IMG/VR virus record: IMGVR_UViG_3300038441_001119
Span: 124,001-188,000 of that record
Direction: 5' to 3' (one strand)
DNA from: a virus
DNA: 64,000 nucleotides
Position numbers and translations under genes: made by a program. Of this stretch, positions 15,196 through 24,428 are shown piece by piece (position 1 is the first letter of the stretch; every line of letters begins with the position of its first letter). The notes under the pieces were generated by a model. That model saw only the letters and a list, made by a program, of their open reading frames with translations. It was not told the origin of the DNA and made no database searches.

Positions 15196-15871
15196 CTTCT
15201 TCTGCCTTCTTCGTCAAATTGTTATAGCTTTTACGGACATCCTCGACGGTTATTCCGGCGATTTCTTCCAAAGCGATGGGACGATAGTTTGATGCATCCA
15301 GCCAGTCAAGTGCCTCCTTACCATACTCTCTCATAATCCTTGCGGACTGAGGTAGAACAGCTACACGAGTCACTGCCATACAATCAAGTAGAACAGATCC
15401 GACCACCTTCTCTTTTTCTTCCATGTGGGAAGCCGAGAAAGGGTCCAGCTTACGAGCTTGCATACAGCTGAAGACTGTCTGTATATCAAATGCCAATTCA
15501 AGACTGTCCGGATTGGCGCAGTCTGCGATACTCAATTCAAAGATATCCAAGGCTTTAACATACTCGTCCCAACAGTTGTTGACGAACGATGCAGATTTCA
15601 GCTGGTTCTTGAATAGCTTCCTAGCCGCGTAGGGGTTTGAGTGTTGTCGTAATACCGATTGCTTGAAAACAGCACGAGTTACAAATGACGGGGGTGCTCC
15701 GATCTCCTTGCAGATAGCAGCAAATGTAGCCCACTCTGAGGGCACTTCACCACACTGACGACCCGGATCACCGTCGCGTTTTACTTCGTTAGCCCATGCG
15801 GCTTCGCAAGCCTCCCAAGCAGGATTTTTCTTCTTGGGTCTATCCTCTTCATAAAAGAATTCTTCACTCAT
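15182..15871 (-). CDS. Hypothetical protein between two helicases; helicase-loader candidate
   Basis: 229 residues from the ATG at 15871, which overlaps the stop of the zinc-ribbon gene as ATGAGTGA. An in-frame start 12 codons upstream exists but would run through that gene. The protein is largely helical with many Cys and aromatic residues (EACEAAWANEV, VTRAVFKQSVL). It lies between the UvsW-like and DnaB-type helicases and overlaps the latter by 14 bp. In T4 the loader gp59 is a similar size and all-helical, but I see no specific gp59 motif, so this is a positional guess. Confidence 0.6.
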   Translation of the reverse strand: MSEEFFYEEDRPKKKNPAWEACEAAWANEVKRDGDPGRQCGEVPSEWATFAAICKEIGAPPSFVTRAVFKQSVLRQHSNPYAARKLFKNQLKSASFVNNCWDEYVKALDIFELSIADCANPDSLELAFDIQTVFSCMQARKLDPFSASHMEEKEKVVGSVLLDCMAVTRVAVLPQSARIMREYGKEALDWLDASNYRPIALEEIAGITVEDVRKSYNNLTKKAEEDDAH

Positions 15872-16043
15872 CTTCTTGAAACTCCTTACCACAGGAACGA
15901 CACACATCGTTTGGCTTCGCTGTTACAACTTTATGAACCCATAAACACGGATCGTGGTCCGGCATATTTGGGTCTGAAGTTTCCTCGTAACAATGAGGAC
16001 ATATGAACGTGTCATCCTCGGTAAGATAAAGTGTCTTATTCAT
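15864..16043 (-). CDS. Small zinc-ribbon protein
   Basis: 59 residues. Two Cys pairs, CPHC at about 15-18 and CRSC at about 48-51, frame a 29-residue loop rich in Asp, Pro and aromatics. This is a classic zinc-ribbon arrangement. The start overlaps the stop of the UvsW-like helicase gene as ATGA (16040-16043), and the end overlaps the next gene by 8 bp, so the reading frame is fixed on both sides by coupling. It probably binds nucleic acid or a replication protein. It is short enough to be missed by length cut-offs. Confidence 0.75.
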   Translation of the reverse strand: MNKTLYLTEDDTFICPHCYEETSDPNMPDHDPCLWVHKVVTAKPNDVCRSCGKEFQEDE

Positions 16044-17524
16044 TTTGCTGTGTTCTTTTTGACCAGCTCTTGCATTTTGACAATAAGCTCGTCTCTAGTG
16101 TTCACCCAGTGAATGTTGTACCCTTTTTCCTTGTAGATAGCATAGCGATTATTTGAATCCCTCGCGAGATTGTTGTAGGCACTTTGCGGTCTTGAGTCAT
16201 CAAATGGGAACATGAAATCCACCATGATTCCGGTGACTTTACCTGTGCCCGGCCGGATCTCCGCGAGACGACCGGGTTTCTGGACTGCGTTGGTGTAGGG
16301 GCCGCCTCCTGAGAGGTTGACCACAACACGAACATCGCTGAAGGTGACTCCCTGTGAATAGATGTCAGACGCAAGACAACGTTTGAGCACATTGTCTTTC
16401 ATCATCTCAGTCAACTCATAGCGTTCGTCGCCTTTGAGGAGCTTGTCCATCGCGATAAGCGGGTTGCCTCTCGTGATGAAATCCTTCTGGTACTTGGCCT
16501 GCTTCTCATTCTTGATGAACATCAGCGTCTGCCAGTCCTGCGGGATAAGCTCGTCGCAAATATGCCCTGTTATTCCACCCACGACGGGGTTTTGGAACAG
16601 GTACTTGCGTATGGCAGCATCTCTGTTGGCAGGACACTGCCCCTTGTCTGCCGGATCAACTACGACCAGCACGACATCCAACTGACAAATCGCCCCCTCC
16701 TTAACCGCCTCTTGATAAGTGCGGTTAACAAGAACGGGTCCGAGCAGTCCCTCGATCAATGGGTCCTTCCCATCGAATCTACCTGTAAGGGACGCGCCGT
16801 ACCCGTAACGCAATGCACGACTGAAGGCCCTCATATAGGGAATGCGGGAGTCTGTTACGCATGCGTGTGGTTCGTCTACAAGCAGTAGTTTGGTCTTGGA
16901 GAAGCTACACTTATCCAAGCTATCCATACTGCAAACAGTGACATCATCGGACTGGAAGCGAGTCTTTGAACCCGCTCCAATCAGTTTGACTTCCCGATCA
17001 GGAAGCCATTGGAGTGCAGCTTCATACATCTGGATCACTAGATCCTTGCCGGGAGCCGTCATCACCGTAGTGGTGTGCGGCATTGCCCGGACTGTGTTGT
17101 ATATGAGAGCACTCTTTCCATAGCGTGTCGGTGCTCCGATGAGACCACTCTGACGTCGCTTCAGTGCTTTCGTCAGAAGGTCACCTTGGGAGAATCTGAA
17201 GCCGTACATTTTAGAAAGGTCCAGCGCCGGTAGAGCCTCGCGCTGATCATGTACTTCAATCATAACCTCGTTTTCCACGGCCCACATCATTACCCGCTCA
17301 ATGAAGCCTTGGTCTGTCTGGATGGTTCTATAAGGTTTTTCCTTAAGAACCTCAAACAGCTCGTGCTTGACCCTACGGGTAATGCGTTTCCATGGACACT
17401 TGGGGTCCTGTACCAGCTCTTTCACATAGATCGTGAGAGCTTCCTTTTCCAGCTTCTTGGCACTATTGACAACAGTAAGAGTGTCAGTAGTCCATATCAA
17501 ATGCATCTTTCCTTTTTTATCCAT
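16040..17524 (-). CDS. uvsW: UvsW-like superfamily 2 DNA/RNA helicase
   Basis: 494 residues. In T4, UvsW unwinds R-loops and branched DNA, moving replication from origin to recombination mode. Here motif I is APTRYGKSAL (131-140) and motif II is DEPH (217-220), a variant of DExH. A motif III-like SLTG follows, and motif VI appears as QKPGRLAE near residue 425, with the first Arg in place but the final Arg of QxxGRxxR replaced by Glu. The N-terminal 110 residues correspond to the substrate-binding part. The end is coupled to the zinc-ribbon gene and the start lies 16 bp after the tagged 699-residue gene. Confidence 0.82.
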   Translation of the reverse strand: MDKKGKMHLIWTTDTLTVVNSAKKLEKEALTIYVKELVQDPKCPWKRITRRVKHELFEVLKEKPYRTIQTDQGFIERVMMWAVENEVMIEVHDQREALPALDLSKMYGFRFSQGDLLTKALKRRQSGLIGAPTRYGKSALIYNTVRAMPHTTTVMTAPGKDLVIQMYEAALQWLPDREVKLIGAGSKTRFQSDDVTVCSMDSLDKCSFSKTKLLLVDEPHACVTDSRIPYMRAFSRALRYGYGASLTGRFDGKDPLIEGLLGPVLVNRTYQEAVKEGAICQLDVVLVVVDPADKGQCPANRDAAIRKYLFQNPVVGGITGHICDELIPQDWQTLMFIKNEKQAKYQKDFITRGNPLIAMDKLLKGDERYELTEMMKDNVLKRCLASDIYSQGVTFSDVRVVVNLSGGGPYTNAVQKPGRLAEIRPGTGKVTGIMVDFMFPFDDSRPQSAYNNLARDSNNRYAIYKEKGYNIHWVNTRDELIVKMQELVKKNTAK

Positions 17525-17540
17525 TCAACAAAGGTTCTTC

Positions 17541-19640
17541 TTAGATGAAGACCATTTCTTCTTCAAATTCAGAAAACATTCCCGGAGCAGTTACGCTGAC
17601 AGGAATTGCGTCTTCAAGTTGTCTGTCGAAGAATTCCCAAGATGATCGCGGACTGGGACCACAGCCAAACCGATGCATCAGGGACGTGGTCTTTTCTGGA
17701 ATAGTCGCATCACTGAAATTAGTGAGAACCATTTCCTGTGAGATGTAGTTACCATCGAACAGACGACCAGTACCGTTTACAAGGGGTACATTGAGAAGAG
17801 TCTCTGTATCTTCGCAGTTGGCAATCTGATCTCTGGCAAAGGCCAACAGTTTCCTGTAGTCGTACTCTCCAGAGGTAACAAATTGTTCAACAAAGCCAAT
17901 AACAGGGTACAGCTCTTTTGCTATGTCTTCCAGTTGTTTCCACTGTGCGACAGTGGCTGCATGTTGGTTCGGAGCGACAAGATGGGCGTGGTGGCTGGCG
18001 GCGCTCAGGGAAAGAGTCATGTTGATGCTGGCCAACCACGGCAGCCCTGTTCTAGACAGACCTCCGGGGACAGCTTTGACCATGGCGGGCATGACGAAAT
18101 CCTCATCTTCCAGTCTTCCCCACTCGTTCTCAGTAGTAGGAATCCAACTTGGTCCCATGTGGTTGTTGCAGACGTCCGCAGGAGACATCCACAGAGTGGT
18201 CAGATAAGTGCAATACAGCGTATCAACTTGAACGTGGTTACCGCGCATGAGCATGTCTGCAGACTGTCCCGCAGCATACATCTGGGGATGCTGCATAGAA
18301 ATACCATAGCTGTAAGGGTCGTTTCTGGCGTAGACGCCCCAGCCTTCCGCAGTATTAGCTTCAGCCCTAAAAGACGTCGTCCAGCGCGTGGTTCCCCGAG
18401 GATTATCACCCGGACCAAGCTGTGGTAGCCACCAAGTGTTCCGCTTATCTTCCTCCGCAACGGCGGTATAACCTCCTTTACGGATGTCGACGGTCATCTT
18501 GGTGTCAGTGCAACTTCCATTTTCCACCTCACGAATAGTGCGGTTACGATGAAAGACCTTCATCTTGTGATTGGTCTGAAACGCCCGGAACATGTGTTCC
18601 GTTCTCCGAAGACGCAGCAGGTTCACACGAATGTTACCCTCTCCTTCGACGTCGGTGGTAAGGCCGCTCACGTAGAGATTACAGAAGCCAACATCTACGG
18701 GCATCTCACGGAAAGGCGCTTTGACTTTGTACGCCAAGGTGAGTTTGCGGTTCTTGAGTCTAGCCATACCTTTGGCGTAATTCTCCACCTCAACCGTACC
18801 TGTATTTTTGTACAGAGAGAAAGTAGACTCCATGAACCGGTCACCGTTGGATGCCATCTCCATCGTGTGATGTGCTTGCTGCACTCGGTCACTGATGTAA
18901 TGAACAATGGTACTCTCGATCCGAATGTTACCGTTATCCATCATCTTGATAAACAAGCTGACAGGACGCTGGTCACCTGAAGGATCATGGACCATACATT
19001 GATGCCCCTTTACCCGAACCAGTTCCCCGTCCTTGGTTCCCCACAGTTGCTTGCCTTCCGCATTGGTGTGCGTAAAGACTTCGATGGACGAGGTTACCCG
19101 TGTGTCCGTACTGGGGATATACCTTGCGAAGTGATGCGCATTGCTCTCACTGTAAGTACGTGAGACAACACCTCCTCTAGAAAGAGGAGCAACTGCCAAA
19201 GAAGTCCCTCCTCCATTGATGGCGGCGAAAAGCGGAGTGTCAATGGACATAGATGAATCTATACCGTTGGTCCTCATAATCGTGAACGAATCGCTTCCCG
19301 AAACCAGCTGCAGTCGCTCCGAAGAGGTGTTGAGGTTGATGTTCATGGCTGCTGCTAGAAAATCCTCCATCGTAGACAGAGTCATTCCAGTTGCCTCACC
19401 TATCGTGACATCTACTGGAGAGCCAATCGTCTTGGAAAGAACATCGCGGTCAAAGCCAGTAGCAAAACGCATGAAAAAATGAACAGGGGAGAGGGTTGCA
19501 CCTTCTCCGTCTGGTCGATGGTAGTCCTCACGTTGCTGAGGACCGTACCGAACGGCGCCGATGACGCTGTTCGGGTGCGTTGGGCTGATGTAACGTTGAT
19601 ACGTGTCCCCTCCGCGTACGAAATAGTTGATTACTCTCAT
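17541..19640 (-). CDS. Large tagged protein of unknown function
   Basis: 699 residues, beta-rich, with no enzyme motif recognised and no membrane segment. The C-terminus is SEFEEEMVFI, a member of the shared tail family, 15 kb from the other tagged clusters. The middle has repeated beta-type stretches (NIRIESTIVHYISDRV, VEVENYAKG) and the last 200 residues look helical. It resembles a structural or virion protein more than a replication enzyme, yet it lies inside the replication block. It is coupled by ATGA (19637-19640) to the upstream gene. If the tail is a virion or compartment address, this would be the largest cargo. Confidence 0.75.
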   Translation of the reverse strand: MRVINYFVRGGDTYQRYISPTHPNSVIGAVRYGPQQREDYHRPDGEGATLSPVHFFMRFATGFDRDVLSKTIGSPVDVTIGEATGMTLSTMEDFLAAAMNINLNTSSERLQLVSGSDSFTIMRTNGIDSSMSIDTPLFAAINGGGTSLAVAPLSRGGVVSRTYSESNAHHFARYIPSTDTRVTSSIEVFTHTNAEGKQLWGTKDGELVRVKGHQCMVHDPSGDQRPVSLFIKMMDNGNIRIESTIVHYISDRVQQAHHTMEMASNGDRFMESTFSLYKNTGTVEVENYAKGMARLKNRKLTLAYKVKAPFREMPVDVGFCNLYVSGLTTDVEGEGNIRVNLLRLRRTEHMFRAFQTNHKMKVFHRNRTIREVENGSCTDTKMTVDIRKGGYTAVAEEDKRNTWWLPQLGPGDNPRGTTRWTTSFRAEANTAEGWGVYARNDPYSYGISMQHPQMYAAGQSADMLMRGNHVQVDTLYCTYLTTLWMSPADVCNNHMGPSWIPTTENEWGRLEDEDFVMPAMVKAVPGGLSRTGLPWLASINMTLSLSAASHHAHLVAPNQHAATVAQWKQLEDIAKELYPVIGFVEQFVTSGEYDYRKLLAFARDQIANCEDTETLLNVPLVNGTGRLFDGNYISQEMVLTNFSDATIPEKTTSLMHRFGCGPSPRSSWEFFDRQLEDAIPVSVTAPGMFSEFEEEMVFI

Positions 19641-20200
19641 TCTTTTTTGGTGTCAGTCTTAACAGCAGTACTCGGTAGTCCGAGTATGCTGGCGATTTCG
19701 GCTGGAGTAGCCCGCTCTAGTTCGAGCAGGCTAAACCTTCCGTATTGATATTTGTTTCCCCATTGCGAGATCCCATAGAACTTCCCGATGCAATGCAGAA
19801 TGTCTGCCACATCTTTTTCATCGGGAGGCATGAGTCTCGTAGAGGATTGCTTTTGTCGTTCTTTGGGTACAGCCGTTGAAGCGAGAACATTCACTGTAAG
19901 CACAGCGCCTGCTCTGACAGCTTCGAATACTTCCTGTTTTGGAGCACCACCAACCTTGAAGTTGCGTCGATGCTCCACGGTGGTTGGAGCCGCAAACGGA
20001 AGGATCTCCCGTAAGCACTCCGAGTCCAAGTCTCCTTCCCTGTTCATAGTCGAGAGGGATTCAGTTACAGCCCACTGCCAGTGATCCAGAGGAACCACGA
20101 CATTGAAGTCACGGTCACGTAAGAGTGTCCGTATCTGGTTCTTTCCTCTGACCACACCAAGCAAGGCTGATGTCATTTTCAATTTGGCAGTGTAAAACAT
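19637..20200 (-). CDS. Hypothetical protein upstream of the large tagged gene
   Basis: 187 residues. It begins MFYTAKLKMTSALLG (a second Met at residue 9 is possible). The C-terminal half contains ATPAEIASILGLPSTAV, which looks like a small helix-turn-helix-like or structural helical motif, after a glycine-poor hydrophilic middle. There is no tag. It is coupled to the 699-residue tagged gene by ATGA, so it may be its chaperone or partner. No family recognised. Confidence 0.7.
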   Translation of the reverse strand: MFYTAKLKMTSALLGVVRGKNQIRTLLRDRDFNVVVPLDHWQWAVTESLSTMNREGDLDSECLREILPFAAPTTVEHRRNFKVGGAPKQEVFEAVRAGAVLTVNVLASTAVPKERQKQSSTRLMPPDEKDVADILHCIGKFYGISQWGNKYQYGRFSLLELERATPAEIASILGLPSTAVKTDTKKE

Positions 20201-20203
20201 ATT

Positions 20204-20662
20204 TTATGCTATTGCTAAAGCTGGCTTGTTATAAGCCGCTTTCAGTTCAGTGACTACTTCCTTTCCCTGCGCAGACAGGGAACGTGTCCGAGACCATGGT
20301 CCTTCCTCCTTCCAACAGTCGTCACGGTCATGTAGGGCCTGTATGTCATTCCAGAATCCCTTAAGAGGGTAATACGGAGCTTGTGGCGGAATATAGTGCC
20401 CCCGGAATTCAGGTTTCAGAATATCCTCACCTCCTCCACAACCTCCGATACTTTGGAGGTTTTCGATAGCGGAGATATTTTCTATTAGTTTCTTCCTGCC
20501 TTCATCGGTACAACAAAGAGAGAAGGCACATACAACACCGTTCCCGCCGTCGTAACGGCAGGAAGTCGTGATTCCTTCATCTCCATCATCCATATCGACT
20601 ACCGATCTGGGATTGTTTTCGTAGTGTTTGACTACGTAATCAATGATTTCTATTTTGGTCAT
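20204..20662 (-). CDS. Hypothetical Cys-containing protein
   Basis: 152 residues. The N-terminal half has a beta-type core with CRYDGGNGVVCAFSLCC, and a glycine-rich GGCGGG follows at about 73-78. The C-terminal half is helical, with a Trp-rich GPWSRTRSL segment. The cysteines do not form a clean zinc-finger pattern. It is coupled to the SbcC-like gene by ATGA and is followed 3 bp later by the next gene. Function unknown. Confidence 0.7.
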   Translation of the reverse strand: MTKIEIIDYVVKHYENNPRSVVDMDDGDEGITTSCRYDGGNGVVCAFSLCCTDEGRKKLIENISAIENLQSIGGCGGGEDILKPEFRGHYIPPQAPYYPLKGFWNDIQALHDRDDCWKEEGPWSRTRSLSAQGKEVVTELKAAYNKPALAIA

Positions 20663-23115
20663 TTGCTTTCAATGTGTAGGATGTTGCCGCAGTTCTCCAA
20701 GACCTTCTTATCGTGGTCACACACGATGATCTGGGAGTTACCTGCGAACAGCGTCTCACTCAATTTACCCAATAGCTCGGACAACTGCCGCTTGCTCTCG
20801 TCATCCAAGTGGAGCGAGGGTTCGTCCAAGACAAGCAACCCGATATTCGGGAGCAGTGTCCTCTGAACAGCGATAAGGAACGCCAAGGAAAGTCGAACCT
20901 TCTGACCACCCGACAGATAATCCTGCGGAAGCCAGACGGAGTTCGGTTTCATCATACGGAAGTCGAAGGTAAGAGGAACCGTGGCGGACGGGCGGATCTC
21001 ATAAGTGGTGTCCAGCGAAGCGAGGATATCCGAGACTGCGTCCGTGATATACTCGAATTGCCGTCTGATATACAGTTTGGGTATCTCATCCAGCTTAGCT
21101 GACAACCTCTCCAGACCGGCGATGAAACTAATCTTCTTCTCTCCTTTACGAACCTTATCCTCGTAGTCCGCAACCTCTTTTGCAAGGGCTACGAGACGTG
21201 CGGTTAGTGCGCGTTTTGAGGCTTGAAGCTCTTGGTATTCCGCTTTTCGGTCGGAAAAATCCAGAGCAATATCTGAGACACGATCAAGACTAAAGTCAGG
21301 AAGGTCAAGCTCAGCAATTTTAGCGTCAAGCTTTTCAGAGTCGCCCTTTCGCTCATGTTCAAGATTTTGGATCTCACGTGTGTTGCGTTCTATTGTGGTT
21401 AATGTGGTGTGGCGCACTTTTTGTGCATTGGTGAGTTGCTGAAGCTCCTCATCAATCTTAGCAATACCTTTGTCCAGTTCCTCCACGGAAGTACCCTCGG
21501 CCTTGATGTCGGGGATCTCGCGTAGGGCTTTGTTAGTCCACTCCAGTTTCTCAGTCAGAGACTTGATCTTCTTGTCATAGAAGTCACGGGCACCTTTCAT
21601 TGCTGAATACTGTGCTGCCTCTTTTCGTGCTACCGCGATAGGGTTGTCACTCTTGAGTTCCTCGAAGTCGTCAATGTTCACGAATCGCTTGAACAGTTTC
21701 ACACCGGGGTAGTTGGAGATACGTTCCAGATCCGTACGTTTTTTGAACCACTTCTCAGTGAGAGTCTTCAGTGCCTGACTGTGTTCCGCTATAGCGCCCT
21801 TGTAGACCGCTGCAGCGTTGGTTAACTCAGTCAAGTTAGCTTCCTGCTTGTCGGTCCACTGAAGTCGCTCAGAATCCACCTGAGACTCACAGAAGGGGCA
21901 GTCACAACCAGCCTTATTTGACAGCCGGAAGGCTCTGACTTCTTTGAGTAGGGCAATCCTGTCGACCAGCCTTTCCAGCTCCTCTTCCACCTTGGAGATC
22001 TTTCCCGCATCATCTTTCAGGTCATCCACCGATTTCTTCAGTCGGTCAACTTCCTTACTGGTGACACAGTACTCATGGAGGTTACCATCCCAGTTTACAG
22101 TAGCCGCAAGTCCTGCTTTATCCCATTCCGCTACAATAACTTCACCTATGGGGCAAAGAGTCTGCAGGTCAGGTAGAGCGAACAAGTCAGTGTGCGCTTG
22201 TACGATACCATCAGTGTATTCCTTTTGTTCAGCCTTAAGCTTGGCAGCCGTAGCTGCAAGCGAATGCGAAAGTTTAGCGGAAGTCAGTTGTGCCTTCTGA
22301 CCGTCCAGTTCCTTTCTTTTACTATTGTCAGCATCAATATCTGGTCCAAGGGTAGATCCTAGTATGGAATTTTCCTGCGAAAGAGCTGCACGTCGCTTCG
22401 AGAAATAGATCATTCCCGTCGCAAGCGTTTCGATCTCTGTAAGCAGAGTGTGCTTTGCTACGACCCCTTCTTCATCCAGAACTTTGAGCTTATCATTGGT
22501 TTCTTCTAATTGGGTCTGCGTTTGGGTGTACGCCGCTACAGAGGATTCCAATAGCGGCATATAGTTGATCGCTCCTGCTTTGAGGAGCTGTACTCGGCTC
22601 TTTACGTGTCCAGACGCTGCGCGCATGTAGTCTGCGTCCAGCACCCGCATAAAGAGCTTCTCACGTTCAGAACCTATGCTACCGAGCAGGTGTGCTAGTG
22701 TCCCCTGTGAGATAAAAACAAGACGCCCGAGTGTGGAAGGGTCGGCACCAAACATGGAGGCCAACCGTTCGTCCACTTTCTTCGCTGCGGTAATGATTGG
22801 TTCATCACCTATCCGAAGAGTGCGCTCAGTGCTTGAGTGTTTGATCGTTTTAACAATCTCCACCAGTTCTCCTTGCGGGGATTCGAGAACGGTTTCGATT
22901 ACTGCCTTACCTTTTGGGTCGAGGTCTTTGATGTAGGAAGATGCTTTACGCGAAGCTTCCGAGAATTCATTGGCTACCACATACCTGAGGGTATTGAGTA
23001 GCACCGATTTACCGGAACCGTTTGCACCGATGACACCGAAGAGGTTACTCCCCAAGTCGACATCAAGTTTCGCATGAGGTCCTACATTCGTTAGCTTATG
23101 CGAAAGAATTTTCAT
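20659..23115 (-). CDS. sbcC: SbcC/Rad50-like ATPase subunit (T4 gp46 type)
   Basis: 818 residues. With the SbcD-like nuclease it forms the complex that processes DNA ends for recombination and degrades hairpins or host DNA. Walker A is GANGSGKS at 30-37. Two long coiled-coil arms flank a zinc hook, CPFC at 406-409. The ABC signature LSGGQ is at 734-738 and Walker B LLVLDEP at about 760-766, with an H-loop CDHD near 790. All key motifs are intact. The start lies 20 bp inside the end of the SbcD gene, so the two are translationally coupled. Confidence 0.94.
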   Translation of the reverse strand: MKILSHKLTNVGPHAKLDVDLGSNLFGVIGANGSGKSVLLNTLRYVVANEFSEASRKASSYIKDLDPKGKAVIETVLESPQGELVEIVKTIKHSSTERTLRIGDEPIITAAKKVDERLASMFGADPSTLGRLVFISQGTLAHLLGSIGSEREKLFMRVLDADYMRAASGHVKSRVQLLKAGAINYMPLLESSVAAYTQTQTQLEETNDKLKVLDEEGVVAKHTLLTEIETLATGMIYFSKRRAALSQENSILGSTLGPDIDADNSKRKELDGQKAQLTSAKLSHSLAATAAKLKAEQKEYTDGIVQAHTDLFALPDLQTLCPIGEVIVAEWDKAGLAATVNWDGNLHEYCVTSKEVDRLKKSVDDLKDDAGKISKVEEELERLVDRIALLKEVRAFRLSNKAGCDCPFCESQVDSERLQWTDKQEANLTELTNAAAVYKGAIAEHSQALKTLTEKWFKKRTDLERISNYPGVKLFKRFVNIDDFEELKSDNPIAVARKEAAQYSAMKGARDFYDKKIKSLTEKLEWTNKALREIPDIKAEGTSVEELDKGIAKIDEELQQLTNAQKVRHTTLTTIERNTREIQNLEHERKGDSEKLDAKIAELDLPDFSLDRVSDIALDFSDRKAEYQELQASKRALTARLVALAKEVADYEDKVRKGEKKISFIAGLERLSAKLDEIPKLYIRRQFEYITDAVSDILASLDTTYEIRPSATVPLTFDFRMMKPNSVWLPQDYLSGGQKVRLSLAFLIAVQRTLLPNIGLLVLDEPSLHLDDESKRQLSELLGKLSETLFAGNSQIIVCDHDKKVLENCGNILHIESK

Positions 23116-24196
23116 GTTTCGTAATATACTGCTCCAACACTGCGTGCGGGCTATTGTCCTTTTTGACGATATTGAAGGCGAGTGCCTGCAGATCGTCGTC
23201 TTCTCCTTCCATCAGTTCCTGAGCCACATCAATGATAGACACGGACACAACGTCTCCGGTCATAACCTCGTGAACGGCTTTCGCTGTTCTTGGGGTGATG
23301 TTCTTCTTTCGTACAATGTCAAATGGACCAGTGTGGATGTGCAGAGCATTGACCACGTCCTCGTACTCATTGGTGTAGTGAAACCAAACAAACCTAGGAA
23401 CACCGCCTGTAGAATGTAGTAACTTTTCAGCAGGTTCCACATCTTCAGGAGCAGCCACTTTAACAATCACTACGGGTGTGGTTGGAATCTTGTGCTGCTT
23501 GAATCCTTCAAACTTACCGGTCTCGACGTTAAACTCATGGACCACGATGTACTTGCTGGGGTCCTCATCAACGTCCGTCATTTCCACAGGACCGGGATAT
23601 CCGATCACGGAGTCTTCCGTCGTAATGTACGAGCATACGTGGATATCTCCAAGCATCCAGTTCCGTGTGTAGGATCTGTCAAAGAATTCCTGCGCTGCCG
23701 GATATTTACCTCCACCAGTGAACTCAATAACGCCTCCATGCCATAGAGCGATATCGGTAGGTTCTCCGGGGTTCTCCTTCAATCGTTCAAACAGTTCGTT
23801 AGGGGTTTTGGTTTTGTACCCCACTATATGCAGTTTCGTACCACGGATGTTGATCCGTTTGTTATCCACACTGACAATGCCAACGCCGTCAGGATGGTTG
23901 TACTTCTCAATCCACGGGGGTTCATCCCAGTCATGGTTACCCGTCAGGGTGAACATTGTCATGCTGCGTTTCACAAGCTCTTCGTGGAGCCTGTCCAGTA
24001 GTGACACTGGATACGAGCCATTACGACTCGCATCCAGAATGTCACCCGAATTCACGATGTACCTGACGTCGTTATCGAAGAATGCTTTGATGCCCTCTAG
24101 GCAAGCATTGTAGATAGCGTCAGCGCGAAATTTCTTACCGTACTGAGTAGCACACAAGTGCCAGTCAGATGTATGTCCAATTTTTATCTTTGCCAT
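23096..24196 (-). CDS. sbcD: SbcD/Mre11-like nuclease subunit (T4 gp47 type)
   Basis: 366 residues, a metallophosphoesterase acting as the endo- and exonuclease of the SbcCD complex. Metal-binding motifs are in order: DWH (Asp11, His13), GDILD (Asp52), GNHDW (86-90), WHGG (His153) and GDIH (Asp184, His186). The C-terminal 120 residues form the capping and SbcC-binding part. It overlaps sbcC by 20 bp. The ATG at 24196 lacks a Shine-Dalgarno sequence. Confidence 0.94.
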   Translation of the reverse strand: MAKIKIGHTSDWHLCATQYGKKFRADAIYNACLEGIKAFFDNDVRYIVNSGDILDASRNGSYPVSLLDRLHEELVKRSMTMFTLTGNHDWDEPPWIEKYNHPDGVGIVSVDNKRINIRGTKLHIVGYKTKTPNELFERLKENPGEPTDIALWHGGVIEFTGGGKYPAAQEFFDRSYTRNWMLGDIHVCSYITTEDSVIGYPGPVEMTDVDEDPSKYIVVHEFNVETGKFEGFKQHKIPTTPVVIVKVAAPEDVEPAEKLLHSTGGVPRFVWFHYTNEYEDVVNALHIHTGPFDIVRKKNITPRTAKAVHEVMTGDVVSVSIIDVAQELMEGEDDDLQALAFNIVKKDNSPHAVLEQYITKHENSFA

Positions 24197-24211
24197 TAAA
24201 TCTGGTCTATC

Positions 24212-24361
24212 TTAGCAGCCGCCGTAATACTGACCGCTCCAAGGTCCCAAGCTATTGGGATCGTATTTCTTTCTCTTGATCAGAGCCTTCTTTCGCCTTG
24301 CGCGAATCGCATCTGCTTTCTCCTGCCTCTCCGGATTTGGTTTTGGCTTTTTGTCTGGCAT
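24212..24361 (-). CDS. Small Lys/Arg-rich protein overlapping another frame
   Basis: 49 residues, starting MPDKKPKPNPERQEKADAIR and ending SLGPWSGQYYGGC. It is very basic in the middle (ARRKKALIKRKKYDP). It overlaps the neighbouring small frame (24252-24428) by 110 bp in a different frame. Both look protein-like. Either both are made, or a frameshift joins the start of one to the end of the other. It ends 15 bp before the sbcD start. Confidence 0.5.
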   Translation of the reverse strand: MPDKKPKPNPERQEKADAIRARRKKALIKRKKYDPNSLGPWSGQYYGGC

Positions 24362-24428
24362 TGCGTTCTTTCTTTTGCTGATCCTTGTTATACTTGAACC
24401 ACTTAGCGTCGTCTCGGTGACTTGCCAT
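24252..24428 (-). CDS. Small basic protein, overlaps 24212-24361
   Basis: 58 residues, starting MASHRDDAKWFKYNKDQQKK. The ATG lies 26 bp inside the end of the 24403-24723 gene, matching the overlap style of this phage. The first 30 residues look convincing; the rest, which overlaps the other frame, is low in hydrophobics (GEAGESRCDSRKAKEGSD). This makes a frame switch near the A-rich CAAAAAGCCAAAACC stretch attractive, but there is no proof. Confidence 0.45.
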   Translation of the reverse strand: MASHRDDAKWFKYNKDQQKKERNARQKAKTKSGEAGESRCDSRKAKEGSDQEKEIRSQ

